This document shows positions 43,536 through 55,260 of a stretch of 64,000 nt of DNA, in pieces. Both the position numbers and the translations under genes were made by a program. The notes beneath the pieces were generated by a model. The model had not been told where the DNA came from. It did no database searches and saw only the letters and a program-made list of their open reading frames with translations. The stretch covers positions 183,094 to 247,093 of the forward strand of contig NZ_SMLH01000005.1 of NCBI RefSeq assembly GCF_004349315.1, given 5' to 3'. Origin of the DNA: Flavobacterium ranwuense. GTDB lineage: Bacteria > Bacteroidota > Bacteroidia > Flavobacteriales > Flavobacteriaceae. Numbering within the stretch: the stretch's first letter is position 1; each line of letters begins with the position of its first letter.

Positions 43536-45440
43536 TTATTTTTTCTTCTGTTGTGCTTTTTGAGCTTCAGCTTGTTCCATAACTTCTTGCAGTTTTTTCT
43601 GGAATTTACCTTGTTTTTTCGGCTCTTTCAATTTGTTTTCTTGAATTTGAGCATGAATCTTATCACTATCGATAAAGTATCGTTTGATGACAATCATAAT
43701 TCCAATGGTAATTAGATTCGAAATAAAGTTATACAAACTCAATCCCGCACCATAACTATTGAAGAAAAACAACATCATTATTGGCGATACATAAATCATG
43801 ATTTTCATCATCTTAGCCATATCCGGCATTCCTTCTTGTTGCGGAGCAGCCATTTGTTGGTCACCAGAAGTCATTTTCATATAGAAGAAAATAGCAATCG
43901 AGGCAAGTACTGGAAACAAACTGATGTGATTTCCGTAAAAAGGAATATAGAAAGGCAATCGTATTACTTCATCAAAAGACGATAAATCATCTGCCCAAAG
44001 GAAGCTTTTTTGTCTTAACTCAAAAGCTGATGGGAAAAACTGAAAGGAAGCGTACATAAAAGGAAGCTGAATCAAGGCTGGAATACATCCCGCCATAGGA
44101 TTCACACCTGCTTTATTGTACAATTTCATAGTTTCCTGCTGCTTCTTCATTGGGTCTTTTTTGAATTTCTCCCCCAATTCTGTAATTTCAGGTCGCAATA
44201 CTTTCATCTTGGCTTGTGACAAGAACGATTTGAACGTAATAGGCGACATTGCTAATTTTATTAAAATTGTAAAAATAATAATAGCAATTCCGTATGCGAT
44301 GTAAGAACTTAAAAATCCGAATAATGGAATAAAGATAAATTTATTGATCCATCCGAAAATTCCCCAACCTAATGAGATGATTTTTTCTAAATTTTTGTCG
44401 TAATGACTTAAAGTCTTGTAATCTGTTGGACCAAAATACCAACTCATTTTATGATCTAATTCTCCATTATCAAAGGCTAATGGGATATTTGCTTTAAATT
44501 GTTTCGTAAAAGTGGTATCTACTTTATCATCAAGAACCAGATTATCCGACTTCACTTTAGCAGTTCCGAAAGGAGTCTTTGTCAAAAGTATCGTTGAAAA
44601 AAAGTGTTGTTTGAAAGCTACAAAAGTCGCTTTTTCAAGATCTGATTCTTCTGATTGTCCTAAACCTGCATAATCAATTTTTCCATCTTCGTGTTCGAAA
44701 TAGATTTCAGTGTAACGGTTTTCGTAAGAAACACTTTTCTCATTTCTGTAGGTTTTCAAGTTCCATTCTAAATCCAACGGTTTAGAAGTATTTAAAACTT
44801 TATTCAATCCTTGGGAACGAATGTCAAAACCAATCATGTAATCGTTTGGTTTCAATATGTATTTGTATTCCAAGAATTCATTAGCTCCCGCTTTCAATTT
44901 CATGGACAACACTTGATCTGCTCCAACTTTTGTCAAAGTAGGCTCAAAATACAGGTCTTTAGAATTTAAAGTACGGTTATCGCTAGTAAGCAATTGCACA
45001 TTTAAATTGGCATTATTGTCTTTTATCAATTCAACTAATTGTCCGGAACCTTTCTTGAATTTTTCAAACTTTTTCAAAGTAGCCTCAACAATATATCCTC
45101 CTTTATTGGCAATTTTCAATGTAACCAATTCGTTTTCAATAGTTGTAAAACCAGCAGTAGCTGAAGGAAGCGTAGCAGAATAAGCAAAATTCCCTAACGT
45201 TTTTTGCAATTGGGCCAATTGTGTAGAGTCTCCGGTTGCTGCAACTGCAATAGTAGCTTTCGCAACAGTTTTAGCTTCTAATTCTTTGGCTTTAGCCTGC
45301 TTAATTACGAGCTCTTTTTGAGCTTTCTCAGCAGCAACCACTTTTGGATCAGGCTGGTTTTGATACATAATCCAAACCAAAATACCAAAAATTAATGCAA
45401 AACCAATAATCGAATTGAGATCAAATTTTTTTTGTTCCAT
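43536..45440 (-). CDS. yidC: Membrane protein insertase YidC
   Basis: A 634-residue YidC/Oxa1 protein that inserts and folds inner-membrane proteins with or without SecYEG. An N-terminal anchor helix (LNSIIGFALIFGILVWIMY, about 6-24) precedes a large periplasmic beta-domain (about 75-350). The conserved five-helix core follows (from about 363, then KDPMKKQQETMKLYNKAGVNPMAGCIPALIQLPFMYASF), with the hydrophilic-groove region and a basic tail (PKKQGKFQKKLQEVMEQAEAQKAQQKKK). The gene starts 56 bases after pyrG on the same strand. Confidence 0.96.
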   Translation of the reverse strand: MEQKKFDLNSIIGFALIFGILVWIMYQNQPDPKVVAAEKAQKELVIKQAKAKELEAKTVAKATIAVAATGDSTQLAQLQKTLGNFAYSATLPSATAGFTTIENELVTLKIANKGGYIVEATLKKFEKFKKGSGQLVELIKDNNANLNVQLLTSDNRTLNSKDLYFEPTLTKVGADQVLSMKLKAGANEFLEYKYILKPNDYMIGFDIRSQGLNKVLNTSKPLDLEWNLKTYRNEKSVSYENRYTEIYFEHEDGKIDYAGLGQSEESDLEKATFVAFKQHFFSTILLTKTPFGTAKVKSDNLVLDDKVDTTFTKQFKANIPLAFDNGELDHKMSWYFGPTDYKTLSHYDKNLEKIISLGWGIFGWINKFIFIPLFGFLSSYIAYGIAIIIFTILIKLAMSPITFKSFLSQAKMKVLRPEITELGEKFKKDPMKKQQETMKLYNKAGVNPMAGCIPALIQLPFMYASFQFFPSAFELRQKSFLWADDLSSFDEVIRLPFYIPFYGNHISLFPVLASIAIFFYMKMTSGDQQMAAPQQEGMPDMAKMMKIMIYVSPIMMLFFFNSYGAGLSLYNFISNLITIGIMIVIKRYFIDSDKIHAQIQENKLKEPKKQGKFQKKLQEVMEQAEAQKAQQKKK

Positions 45441-45496
45441 TATAATTAAAAAAAGTTTAAAAGTTTAAAGTGTACCGTTTATTGGAACCAACCCAA

Positions 45497-47161
<1,665 letters not shown>

Positions 47162-47268
47162 TTAATTGGATTATTAGAACATTAGACTATTAGATTTTTA
47201 GACTCTTTTAGGTTAAAAAAAGCATAATCTAATTCTCTAAAAATCTAAGAAGTCTAAGAAAGTCTATC

Positions 47269-47499
47269 CTATGGTTTCGGGTATCTTTTTTTAATATTTC
47301 GTATCAATTCCTCTAATCCATTCAATTTTAGCTCATAAATTAGCTGAAGCTGCTGCCCTAATTCCCCTTTCGGAAATCCTTTATTGCTATACCAAACCAC
47401 ATAATATTCAGGCAAGTCAATAAGATACTTTCCTTCGTATTTACCAAAAGGCATTTTAGTATGAGCAAGTTTGATGAGTTGTTTTTGGTTTTGATCCAT
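47269..47499 (-). CDS. DUF3820 family protein
   Basis: Start chosen at ATG 47499 (MDQNQKQLIKLAHTKMPFGKY), giving 76 residues; an upstream ATG at 47529 is less likely because the family starts near KLAHTKMPFGKYEGKYL. The MPFGKYEGKYLIDLPEYYVVWY core is that of DUF3820, small proteins sometimes linked to exonuclease-like folds. Function unknown. It sits between the pyrG and OsmC genes on the same strand. Confidence 0.75.
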   Translation of the reverse strand: MDQNQKQLIKLAHTKMPFGKYEGKYLIDLPEYYVVWYSNKGFPKGELGQQLQLIYELKLNGLEELIRNIKKRYPKP

Positions 47500-47584
47500 T
47501 TTTTTAGAGAAAAAAGAAAAAAGAGACAAGAAGTAAGACTATTAAATAAATCGCACTTCTTGCCTCTTTCTTCAATATTCTACT

Positions 47585-47986
47585 TTATTTCCAGTTAAAA
47601 ATAATACGTTTTTCGATTTCGGTATTTAAACTCAGAAAAACAGGACATGTCATGGCGACTCTTTCAAGAATGGTTTTACTCTTTTGATCCGCTTCTCCAT
47701 ACATTTCAAAAGTAATTTCGACTGTACCGATGCGTCTTGGTTCAGCATTCATAATTTTAGTAACCTCAGCAGTTGATCCTTTCAAATCAACTTCCAAATC
47801 ACGCGCTTTTATTCCCATAACCGTCATCATACAACTTGCCAAAGCATTGGCAACAGTATCCGTTGGAGAAAAAGCCTCCCCTTTCCCATTATTGTCTACT
47901 GGAGCATCCGAAATAATTTCAATTCCTGATTGTAAATGAATTGAAGAGGTTCTTAAATCCCCTAAATAAGTTACTTTTGATGTCAT
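47585..47986 (-). CDS. OsmC/Ohr family protein
   Basis: A 133-residue OsmC-type protein with the pattern ALASCMMTVMGIKARDLEVDLKG (first conserved Cys, about residue 53) and MTCPVFLSLN (second conserved Cys, about 113), the pair that reduces organic hydroperoxides. Length and motif spacing fit the YhfA-like branch. It would protect against organic peroxides. Low-complexity repeat words follow upstream at 47995-48035. Confidence 0.87.
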   Translation of the reverse strand: MTSKVTYLGDLRTSSIHLQSGIEIISDAPVDNNGKGEAFSPTDTVANALASCMMTVMGIKARDLEVDLKGSTAEVTKIMNAEPRRIGTVEITFEMYGEADQKSKTILERVAMTCPVFLSLNTEIEKRIIFNWK

Positions 47987-48075
47987 ATTTTTTAGTTATA
48001 AGTTATAGGTTAGGAGTCAGGGGTTAGAGGTTGGGAGTCCCAAAATGAACACACTCATTACACTGAACACTTAGT

Positions 48076-50013
48076 TTACTTCGCTTCTTTTATCGTCAAA
48101 TCAGTGTCATAATATAAGATATACACTCCTTTATTAATGTAACCACCGTCTTCTTTTTTGTAAAATTCAAACTTATTATCTACTTGCTCCGTAGCAGTGC
48201 TGTCAACCGTTTCTTGATATTTCTTGTCTTGTGACAATCGCATCATGGTATCAAAAGTAATATCAAAACCTCTTGTGGCAAATGCACTAGGATAAATTTT
48301 ATTCTTCTTTTTGAATTCTTTTTCGAAAACTAAAGCTTCAGGAGATTCGTTTTCACGGGTAACAGAAGGATACATTAATCTCAACTTTGTTAAATTCACA
48401 AAACTGATTTCATCCGTATCTAATGTTTCATTTGGTTCCAGAATAACCAATTGTACTTTATAAGTAGCCATAGCACTTAACATAGTCGCTATTGTTGATT
48501 TAATCATTCCCGTATTTCCGGTTTCCATCACCACATAGTTTATTTTATCTTTCACAAATAAACTTTTTAAATTTTCAGCAGATACACCGCCATTTGCATT
48601 AAGCTCCGAAAATTTTACATCTTTATGATTCTCTCTAATAAACTGTATAACGGATTCTTTTTTCTTATCGACTACCGCTACAATATTCCCGTTTTTTGCT
48701 CTCATGAAATCAAACATGGCATTTTTAACGGCTGTGGTAGTAGGAATCGTTTGAAACATATTGCCAAATGAATTACCCGTGTCTTTTGACAAAGGTGATA
48801 TCACAGGTACTTGATTTGCATTTAATAATTCGGCTGTTTTTTCAACATTATTTTGATAGAAAGGCCCAATTATAGCATCTGAATTTTCCAGATTATTTTC
48901 TTTAATTAATGCAGTAATATTAGAAGTATTTTTAGTTTCTTGAGAGTCAAACACACTCACATCTATGGCAAGTCCCAGCTGTTTAGCCGAATCAATTGCA
49001 ACCAAAGCTCCTGCATAAAAATCTAAAGTCATGTTTAAGAACTTGTCTTTTTTCAAGCGCATTGCAGTCGAATTGACAGTATCTCCTTCAATTTTTGAAA
49101 TATTAAAAGGCAAAAGCAATACTAGTTTTTTTCTGCTGCTACTTTTCTTTGAGATTACAGCGTATTCTTTTTTAGCTTCCTGCGGGATACTAATCGTTGC
49201 TGGAACTTTCAAAATCATCCCTTCCACAACACCTTGAGACAAAGCAGGATTAAGAGCGATTAATTCTTCCTGACTCATTCCTGCCATTTTTGACAAACTA
49301 TAAAGTGTTTCTTTTGGTTTTACCACATAATTCAAATAATTGACTGCTGTAGAAACTTTTTCGGGATTCGCTTTTACAATTTCTTTTTTAGATTCAACCA
49401 CTGTGGTAGTTTTATCCCCTTTTGGAGCATTTCCTTTGATAATTAATTTATAGCCAACAGGTAAATTCGAAACTATTTCAGGATTTTTTCTCTCCAATTC
49501 TTCAATGGTAATACCATATTTCTTGGCAATAGAATATTTGGTTTCTTTTGGAAGAACATCATGATATACTACTTTTACTTGTACTGGAGTAGTGTTTTTT
49601 TGTCTGATTCCAGAAGGAATAGTAAGGATTTGTCCTATTTGCAATCCGTCTTTTTCCAAAAAAGGATTCGCTTGTTTTAATGCTTCGTCAGAAACACCAT
49701 ATTTTTTTTCGATACCATACAGCGTCTCTTTTGCCGCTACTTCATGGGTTACCGTTTTCGCTGCAGACTTAGCCTGAACCGCTACTTTTTGTTTACCGCC
49801 GCTTTTTGGAATCAGTAAAACACTATTAGGTTTTAAACCACTTATTGCATCTGGATTTAATTGGTAAATATCATATGGAGTAACGTTGTACTTTATTGCA
49901 ATCTGACTGATTGTCTCTCCTTTCTCCACTTTATGTGTAGTAGTTTTTTCTTGTGAAAAAACGCTGTAATTAAAAAACAAAGCCGTTATACAAATCGCAA
50001 AAAAATATTTCAT
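48076..50013 (-). CDS. LysM domain protein with type 1 periplasmic-binding-like domain
   Basis: A secreted protein of 645 residues, start chosen at ATG 50013 (MKYFFAICITALFFNYSVFSQ signal peptide). Four LysM modules of about 44 residues follow (THKVEKGETISQIAIKYNVTPYDIYQLNP, THEVAAKETLYGIEKKYGV, YHDVLPKETKYSIAKKYGI, YVVKPKETLYSLSKMAGM), which bind peptidoglycan. Residues from about 300 to the end (KLVLLLPFNISKIEGDT... DFYAGALVAIDSAKQLGL) form a type 1 periplasmic-binding fold. A role in sensing or scaffolding at the cell wall is likely; no ligand is evident. It is co-oriented with guaA. Confidence 0.85.
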   Translation of the reverse strand: MKYFFAICITALFFNYSVFSQEKTTTHKVEKGETISQIAIKYNVTPYDIYQLNPDAISGLKPNSVLLIPKSGGKQKVAVQAKSAAKTVTHEVAAKETLYGIEKKYGVSDEALKQANPFLEKDGLQIGQILTIPSGIRQKNTTPVQVKVVYHDVLPKETKYSIAKKYGITIEELERKNPEIVSNLPVGYKLIIKGNAPKGDKTTTVVESKKEIVKANPEKVSTAVNYLNYVVKPKETLYSLSKMAGMSQEELIALNPALSQGVVEGMILKVPATISIPQEAKKEYAVISKKSSSRKKLVLLLPFNISKIEGDTVNSTAMRLKKDKFLNMTLDFYAGALVAIDSAKQLGLAIDVSVFDSQETKNTSNITALIKENNLENSDAIIGPFYQNNVEKTAELLNANQVPVISPLSKDTGNSFGNMFQTIPTTTAVKNAMFDFMRAKNGNIVAVVDKKKESVIQFIRENHKDVKFSELNANGGVSAENLKSLFVKDKINYVVMETGNTGMIKSTIATMLSAMATYKVQLVILEPNETLDTDEISFVNLTKLRLMYPSVTRENESPEALVFEKEFKKKNKIYPSAFATRGFDITFDTMMRLSQDKKYQETVDSTATEQVDNKFEFYKKEDGGYINKGVYILYYDTDLTIKEAK

Positions 50014-50146
50014 CCTTTTATTTATAAAATTATTCAATCATTAATAACAGAACGGTATCAAATTTTATTCCAAAATCTGATACCGTTTTATAGAGAACAT
50101 TAAAAATAATGATGTTCAAAGATTAAATCAACAAAAATCTACATTA

Positions 50147-51676
50147 TTATTCCCACTCAATAGTTGCAGGCGGTTTTGAACTAATGTCATACACCACTCT
50201 ATTTACTCCTTTTACCTTATTGATGATATCATTAGATACTTTCATCAAGAAATCATACGGTAAATGTACCCAATCAGCAGTCATACCATCAGTAGATTCT
50301 ACGGCACGAAGCGCAATCACTTTTTCATAAGTACGCTCGTCACCCATAACACCTACACTGTTTACCGGAAGTAAAATAGCTCCTGCTTGCCATACTTTAT
50401 CGTACAACCCCCAAGATTTCAATCCGTCGATAAAAACTTTATCTACATCTTGCAAAATTTGTACTTTTTCTGGTGTGATATCTCCTAGAATTCTAATTGA
50501 CAATCCTGGTCCCGGGAAAGGATGTCTTCCCAATAATTCTGGATCAATCCCTAATGAAGCCCCTACTCTACGTACTTCATCTTTGAAAAGCATGCGAAGT
50601 GGTTCTACAATTTTTAACTTCATGTAATCAGGTAAACCTCCTACATTATGGTGTGATTTAATAGTAGCCGAAGGTCCTTTAACTGAAACTGATTCAATAA
50701 CATCAGGATAAATAGTTCCTTGCGCCAACCATTTTACATCTTCTATAAGGTGTGATTCATCATCGAAAACTTCGATAAATACACGTCCAATAATTTTACG
50801 TTTGGTTTCCGGGTCACTTACACCTGCTAATTGAGATAAAAAACGATCTCCAGAGTCTACTCCTTTTACGTTCAACCCCATTCCTTTGTATTGATCCAAT
50901 ACATTTTGGAATTCGTTTTTACGAAGCAAACCATTATTTACAAAAATACAGTATAGGTTTTTCCCGATAGCTTGATGCAATAAAACTGCCGCTACTGTAG
51001 AATCTACTCCACCAGAAAGACCAAGAACTACTTTGTCGTCTTGTAATTTTTCTTTTAATTCTGCCACCATTTCTTCAACAAAAGCATTTGGTGTAAAATT
51101 TTGAGGCACTTCAGCAATTTTTACTAAAAAGTTTTCCAGCATTTTTGACCCATCTGTTGAATGGAAAACTTCTGGGTGGTATTGAATGGCATAAGTTGTT
51201 TCACCTTCAATTCTATAGGCTGCAAATTCCACGTCGTGAGTACTTGCAAGCTTTACTCCATTGGTCGGTAATCCTTTGATACTGTCACTATGGCTCATCC
51301 AAACTTGACTATTCTCAGAAACACCTTCAAAGAAAATTTCGTTCTCTTTTATAAAAGACAAATTGGCTCTACCATATTCTCTTGTATTTGAAGCTGCTAC
51401 CTCACCACCACTAAAATGGGATAAATATTGTGCACCGTAACAAACGGCCAGCATAGGAAGCTTTCCTCTAATTTGAGATAAATCGGGATGTGGCGCATCT
51501 TCTCCTCTAACAGAAAAAGGGCTGCCTCCAAGAATTACGGCTTTATAACTTGATAAATCACTCGGAAAATGATTGTATGGGAAGATTTCGCAGAATATAT
51601 TTAATTCGCGAACTCTACGCGCAATAAGTTGAGTATATTGCGATCCGAAATCTAAAATAAGTACGTTGTGTTGCAT
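50147..51676 (-). CDS. guaA: GMP synthase (glutamine-hydrolysing)
   Basis: A 509-residue enzyme from the ATG at 51676 ([21 protein letters not shown]). Its amidotransferase domain has Cys79 (LAVCYGAQY) and QYHPEVFH near 170; the ATP pyrophosphatase domain has the PP-loop [10 protein letters not shown] (~220) and the dimerisation domain ends [17 protein letters not shown]. Converts XMP to GMP. The ATG at 51682 is part of the promoter (TATTTTTG at 51687-51680, minus), so it is not the start; the transcript may begin at or within a base of the true start. Confidence 0.96.
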   Translation of the reverse strand: MQHNVLILDFGSQYTQLIARRVRELNIFCEIFPYNHFPSDLSSYKAVILGGSPFSVRGEDAPHPDLSQIRGKLPMLAVCYGAQYLSHFSGGEVAASNTREYGRANLSFIKENEIFFEGVSENSQVWMSHSDSIKGLPTNGVKLASTHDVEFAAYRIEGETTYAIQYHPEVFHSTDGSKMLENFLVKIAEVPQNFTPNAFVEEMVAELKEKLQDDKVVLGLSGGVDSTVAAVLLHQAIGKNLYCIFVNNGLLRKNEFQNVLDQYKGMGLNVKGVDSGDRFLSQLAGVSDPETKRKIIGRVFIEVFDDESHLIEDVKWLAQGTIYPDVIESVSVKGPSATIKSHHNVGGLPDYMKLKIVEPLRMLFKDEVRRVGASLGIDPELLGRHPFPGPGLSIRILGDITPEKVQILQDVDKVFIDGLKSWGLYDKVWQAGAILLPVNSVGVMGDERTYEKVIALRAVESTDGMTADWVHLPYDFLMKVSNDIINKVKGVNRVVYDISSKPPATIEWE

Positions 51677-51679
51677 GCG

Positions 51680-51687
51680 CAAAAATA
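51680..51687 (-). promoter_or_regulatory. guaA -7 promoter element (TATTTTTG)
   Basis: TATTTTTG fits TAnnTTTG; its last base is only three bases from the chosen guaA ATG at 51676, which implies a leaderless or nearly leaderless mRNA. Confidence 0.55.
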
Positions 51688-51862
51688 CTTTTTATATTTT
51701 GATTTGAAAAATTGATTTTTGAAAAATATTCTTTTTATTTGTCAAATCTCAATTATTGCTCTAAAATCAAATTAAATAATCCTACAAAAAACCCAGACAG
51801 TATAATTTTCGTAAGTGAACTTATACATTCTAAAAATTAATTTAAAATAAAACAACATAACA

Positions 51863-52390
51863 ATGAAAACAAAAATTTATGTATCAATAATAACATTACT
51901 GATTTTAATTACTTCGTGCAATGTGATTGATGATTTATTGACTTTTTCAATAGACAATCAAACAAGTTTTAAAATTGAAAGCGGATTTCCTCTTGGCACT
52001 GCTCATAATCTAATCACTCCTGATGTTACTACAAACTCAAGCTCCACTTTTGAAAACAATAACACCAAAGCTGAATTAGTAAAAGATGTGAAATTAAGTG
52101 AATTAAAATTGACCATCACGGATCCTAGCAATAAGTCATTCAGTTTTCTAAAATCGATTCGTTTGTACATCTCAACAGATGCTAATGATGAAATAGAATT
52201 GGCTTATTTGGATGAAATCAATTCGACTTCAAATACCATAAATCTAACTTGCACTAAAGAAAAACTAGATAAATACATAAAAGCTTCATCCTATAAAATA
52301 AGAATTAAAGTAGTTACCAAAGAAAGTTTGGCACAAGATATTACTGTAAAATCTGATATGAAATTTAAAGTTACTGCTGATCCGTTTTAG
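51863..52390 (+). CDS. Putative lipoprotein of unknown function
   Basis: A 175-residue protein with a type II signal peptide (TKIYVSIITLLILITSC), lipidated Cys19 and mature part (NVIDDLLTFSIDNQTSFKIESGFPL) rich in Ser, Thr and Asn with predicted beta strands. I do not recognise a family. Not obviously part of an operon. Confidence 0.75.
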   Translation: MKTKIYVSIITLLILITSCNVIDDLLTFSIDNQTSFKIESGFPLGTAHNLITPDVTTNSSSTFENNNTKAELVKDVKLSELKLTITDPSNKSFSFLKSIRLYISTDANDEIELAYLDEINSTSNTINLTCTKEKLDKYIKASSYKIRIKVVTKESLAQDITVKSDMKFKVTADPF

Positions 52391-52410
52391 GCATGTACGA
52401 CAACTAAATC

Positions 52411-52518
52411 AACCCGTCGGGTGTAATTATTCAAAACGTCAGATCGAGTGTTTTTCTGTGGAAAATCACTCGATCTGACGAAAAATTATCATTAAAAACT
52501 AATTACACCCAACGGGTT
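52411..52518. repeat. Nested palindrome, 14-bp inner and 19-bp outer stem
   Basis: Inner stem CGTCAGATCGAGTG (52437-52450) is perfect with 52467-52480; the outer AACCCGTCGGGTGTAATTA (52411-52429) pairs with 52500-52518 with one mismatch. It lies between two convergent genes, so termination is possible, but the size of the nested structure suggests a small mobile or structured element. Confidence 0.6.
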
Positions 52519-52521
52519 AAA

Positions 52522-53190
52522 TTATTCTTTTGTAACTATAATAGTTGCCTTAAAACCCGTTCCAAGATTCCATTGACTGGCCGAAATCAAACCGCCATTA
52601 TCATCATAAATCTGAAATTCAGCAGTATTGGGACCTGAACTCCCTTGATTTAAGGCTTCAAAGTCTATCTTGTTGAATCCTTTTTCCAGAACTATTTCAA
52701 AACCTTGGAAATTACTATCCAAAATCACCTGATATTCAACAACTTTATCATTCAAGTACACGCGAATCTTATCGCCATCAACATAAGCTGCATCTCTGTA
52801 TCTTACTTTGGCGGTAAGCGAACCTGTTGTAAAATTCCCTAAATTTTGATTTTTTCTATAAACAAGGCCTTCAGAATTGTCTTCCTTTTTGTTTAATTTA
52901 TCTCTGTAAACATCTCCGGGATTAATAAATTCATTTTTCGGAGTCATTGAAAAATTAGTAGTCGGAGTTATTGAAAGTGAAGGACTTGGATTTGGGCTTA
53001 AAAGTTCCGGATTTTTAAATACATTTGGAGTCTTAATAGGAGGAATCTCTGCTTTTGGCGGAGTTATTTTTTTAATTTTAGGTGCATTATTTTTAAGCGG
53101 AATGGGTTTGAATTTTGAACTAAATTCATTCTGAGCATATCCACTTAAAGACATACTTATGGCAATCATTAAAAATAAAATCCTTTTCAT
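52522..53190 (-). CDS. Secreted Pro-rich protein of unknown function
   Basis: A 222-residue protein with a signal peptide (1-19, FLMIAISMSLSGYAQN). Residues 30-85 are rich in Pro, Lys and Ser (PIPLKNNAPKIKKITPPKAE, LSPNPSPSLSITPTT), a linker-like region. The C-terminal 110 residues are predicted beta-sandwich (TAKVRYRDAAYVDGDKIRVYLNDKVVE, GFNKIDFEALNQGSSGPNTAEFQIYDDNGG). I recall homologues in flavobacteria, but no function. Confidence 0.72.
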   Translation of the reverse strand: MKRILFLMIAISMSLSGYAQNEFSSKFKPIPLKNNAPKIKKITPPKAEIPPIKTPNVFKNPELLSPNPSPSLSITPTTNFSMTPKNEFINPGDVYRDKLNKKEDNSEGLVYRKNQNLGNFTTGSLTAKVRYRDAAYVDGDKIRVYLNDKVVEYQVILDSNFQGFEIVLEKGFNKIDFEALNQGSSGPNTAEFQIYDDNGGLISASQWNLGTGFKATIIVTKE

Positions 53191-53476
53191 AACTTTTTTA
53201 AATTAGTTTATCAGTGCTTGTAAAAATTTTAAAAATAAAGAACTAATCATATATAATGACTAATTCATAGTATAATTTAACTTTCATTTATAACATTCAA
53301 TTTTTAAATTTATTGCGTTTTAGAATATATAATATTCTAACAATTCTCAAAAAAATTAAACTTTTTAATTAAAAATTACTGTTTTTCATTTCAGTCTTTT
53401 TTTATAAATTGCAAATATTATGCCACACCAAAAATTGCATTTAAACAATGCAAAATAATACCTAAACACAATCAAA

Positions 53477-53887
53477 ATGAAAAGAGAAAACATATTGACT
53501 GGTTCACCATGGGAAGACAAAATGGGATATTGCCGCGCAGTACGCATTGGAAACATCATTGAAGTATCAGGAACAGTCGCCATTGTTGATGGTAAAAAAG
53601 TAAAAGCTGACGATGCTTATGCTCAAACACTAAACATTTTAGAGCGCGTAGAAAAAGTTCTTGAAGACCTGAATGCTGGAATGAAAGATGTCATTCGTAC
53701 CCGCATATTTACTACTGACGTTTCTACATTTGAAGCAGTTGCCACCGCTCATTCCAAATTTTTTAAAGACATAAAACCAACCACTGGTTTTTATGGAATT
53801 AATCAACTGGTAGCTCCTGAATATTTAGTTGAAATCGAATTTACAGCTATAGCTTCTGAAAAACCGTTAATACAAGAAGGATTATAA
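53477..53887 (+). CDS. RidA family protein
   Basis: A 136-residue RidA/YjgF-type protein. RENILTGSPWEDKMGYCRAVRIGNIIEVSGTVAI carries the start of the fold and MKDVIRTRIFTTDVSTFEAVATAHSKFF, with a conserved Arg near 77, and ATTGFYGINQL-like and EIEFTAIA motifs end it. RidA proteins deaminate reactive enamine or imine intermediates. This subgroup has an extended C-terminus, so substrate may differ. ClC follows 34 bases downstream. Confidence 0.85.
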   Translation: MKRENILTGSPWEDKMGYCRAVRIGNIIEVSGTVAIVDGKKVKADDAYAQTLNILERVEKVLEDLNAGMKDVIRTRIFTTDVSTFEAVATAHSKFFKDIKPTTGFYGINQLVAPEYLVEIEFTAIASEKPLIQEGL

Positions 53888-53921
53888 TATTTTTGTAAAA
53901 AATACTTCTTCAATTCCAGTA

Positions 53922-55178
53922 ATGAATTTAGAAAATGCTAAAAAAATAATGCTTGTCACACTCAAATGGATTTTCATTTGTGTTTTGACAGGCATTATTT
54001 CTGGATCGGCATCTGCATTTTTTTTAGTGACCCTGGATTGGGTTACACACTATCGAGAACACAACAACTGGATGATTTTGCTTTTGCCAATAGGCGGCCT
54101 GATGACAGGATTAGGATATTATTATTGGGGGAAATCTGTAGCTAAAGGCAATAACCTGTTGCTGGAAGAATACGAAAATCCCAAGAAAACAATTCCTTTA
54201 AAAATGGCTCCATTAGTGCTTTTTGGCACCTTAATCACGCATCTTTTTGGAGGTTCAGCGGGTCGTGAAGGAACAGCAGTACAAATGGGTGGCGCCATCG
54301 CCGATCAGTTTACAAGAATCTTCAAGCTTGATAATACCGACAGAAAGACACTAATCATTCTGGGAATTAGCGCTGGTTTTGCTTCCGTTTTTGGAACGCC
54401 TTTGGCCGGGGCTATATTTGCTTTGGAAGTTCTATATTTCAGCAAAATCAGTTATAAAAGCATTCCTTTGTCCTTTTTAACAGCATATACCGCTTATTTC
54501 ACCGTTGAATTTTGGCAAGTAAAACATACAAATTATAGCATTCCAATCCTTCCCGAAATGAATTTCACTACCTTATTTTGGATAATTGCAGTCAGTATAC
54601 TTTTTGGTTTAGCCGCTATGCTATTTTCTCGGAGCACACATTTTTGGGGTCATTTATTTTCAAAAACCATCACTTTTCCTCCGCTTCGTCCTTTCGTTGG
54701 AGGAATAATTCTTGCAGTAACAATTTACTGTATTGGAACTACAAAATACGTTGGTTTGGGAATCCCAGCAATTGTTGATTCCTTTTCTAATCCAAATGCT
54801 TCGTATGATTTTATTTTAAAAATATTATTTACCGGATTTACGCTCGGAGCAGGATTTAAAGGTGGCGAAGTAACTCCGCTATTCTTCGTTGGTGCTACGT
54901 TGGGAAGTACTTTATCGCTTTTAGTTCCTTTACCCATCGCGCTTTTAGCAGGAATGGGATTTGCAGCCGTTTTTTCAGGAGCAACCCACACTCCTATTTC
55001 GTGTACGGTTATGGGAATGGAACTTTTCGGGATAGAAAGCGGTATTTTTATTGGTATTGCTTGTATTATCGCGTATTTTACTTCGGGGTCGGTGGGGATT
55101 TATAATGCTCAAATAGTTAAAGGGGCAAAATACGAGGTGTATCAAAAATTAAGAAGAAAAAATATAGAACTTTTGTAA
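53922..55178 (+). CDS. Voltage-gated chloride channel family protein (ClC)
   Basis: A 418-residue membrane protein with about 12 hydrophobic helices and the ClC signatures GSAGREGTAVQMGG (about 111-124, Glu116 as gating glutamate) and GISAGFASVFGTPLAGAIFALEV. The second half contains GAGFKGGEVTPLFFVGATLG. Presence of the gating glutamate is compatible with a Cl-/H+ exchanger. No CBS domain is attached. The gene lies 34 bases after RidA. Confidence 0.9.
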   Translation: MNLENAKKIMLVTLKWIFICVLTGIISGSASAFFLVTLDWVTHYREHNNWMILLLPIGGLMTGLGYYYWGKSVAKGNNLLLEEYENPKKTIPLKMAPLVLFGTLITHLFGGSAGREGTAVQMGGAIADQFTRIFKLDNTDRKTLIILGISAGFASVFGTPLAGAIFALEVLYFSKISYKSIPLSFLTAYTAYFTVEFWQVKHTNYSIPILPEMNFTTLFWIIAVSILFGLAAMLFSRSTHFWGHLFSKTITFPPLRPFVGGIILAVTIYCIGTTKYVGLGIPAIVDSFSNPNASYDFILKILFTGFTLGAGFKGGEVTPLFFVGATLGSTLSLLVPLPIALLAGMGFAAVFSGATHTPISCTVMGMELFGIESGIFIGIACIIAYFTSGSVGIYNAQIVKGAKYEVYQKLRRKNIELL

Positions 55179-55220
55179 AGAGTAAATCATTTTTTTTAAA
55201 TTTTTAAAATTATTTTTTTG

Positions 55221-55247
55221 TAGTATTGTTCTTAATACTAAATCAAT
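55221..55247. promoter_or_regulatory. Short inverted repeat upstream of the rhomboid gene
   Basis: TAGTATT and AATACTA, separated by GTTCTT, sit about 15 bases before the ATG at 55261. It may be an operator or leader hairpin. Confidence 0.35.
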
Positions 55248-55260
55248 TTAATTTTACAGT

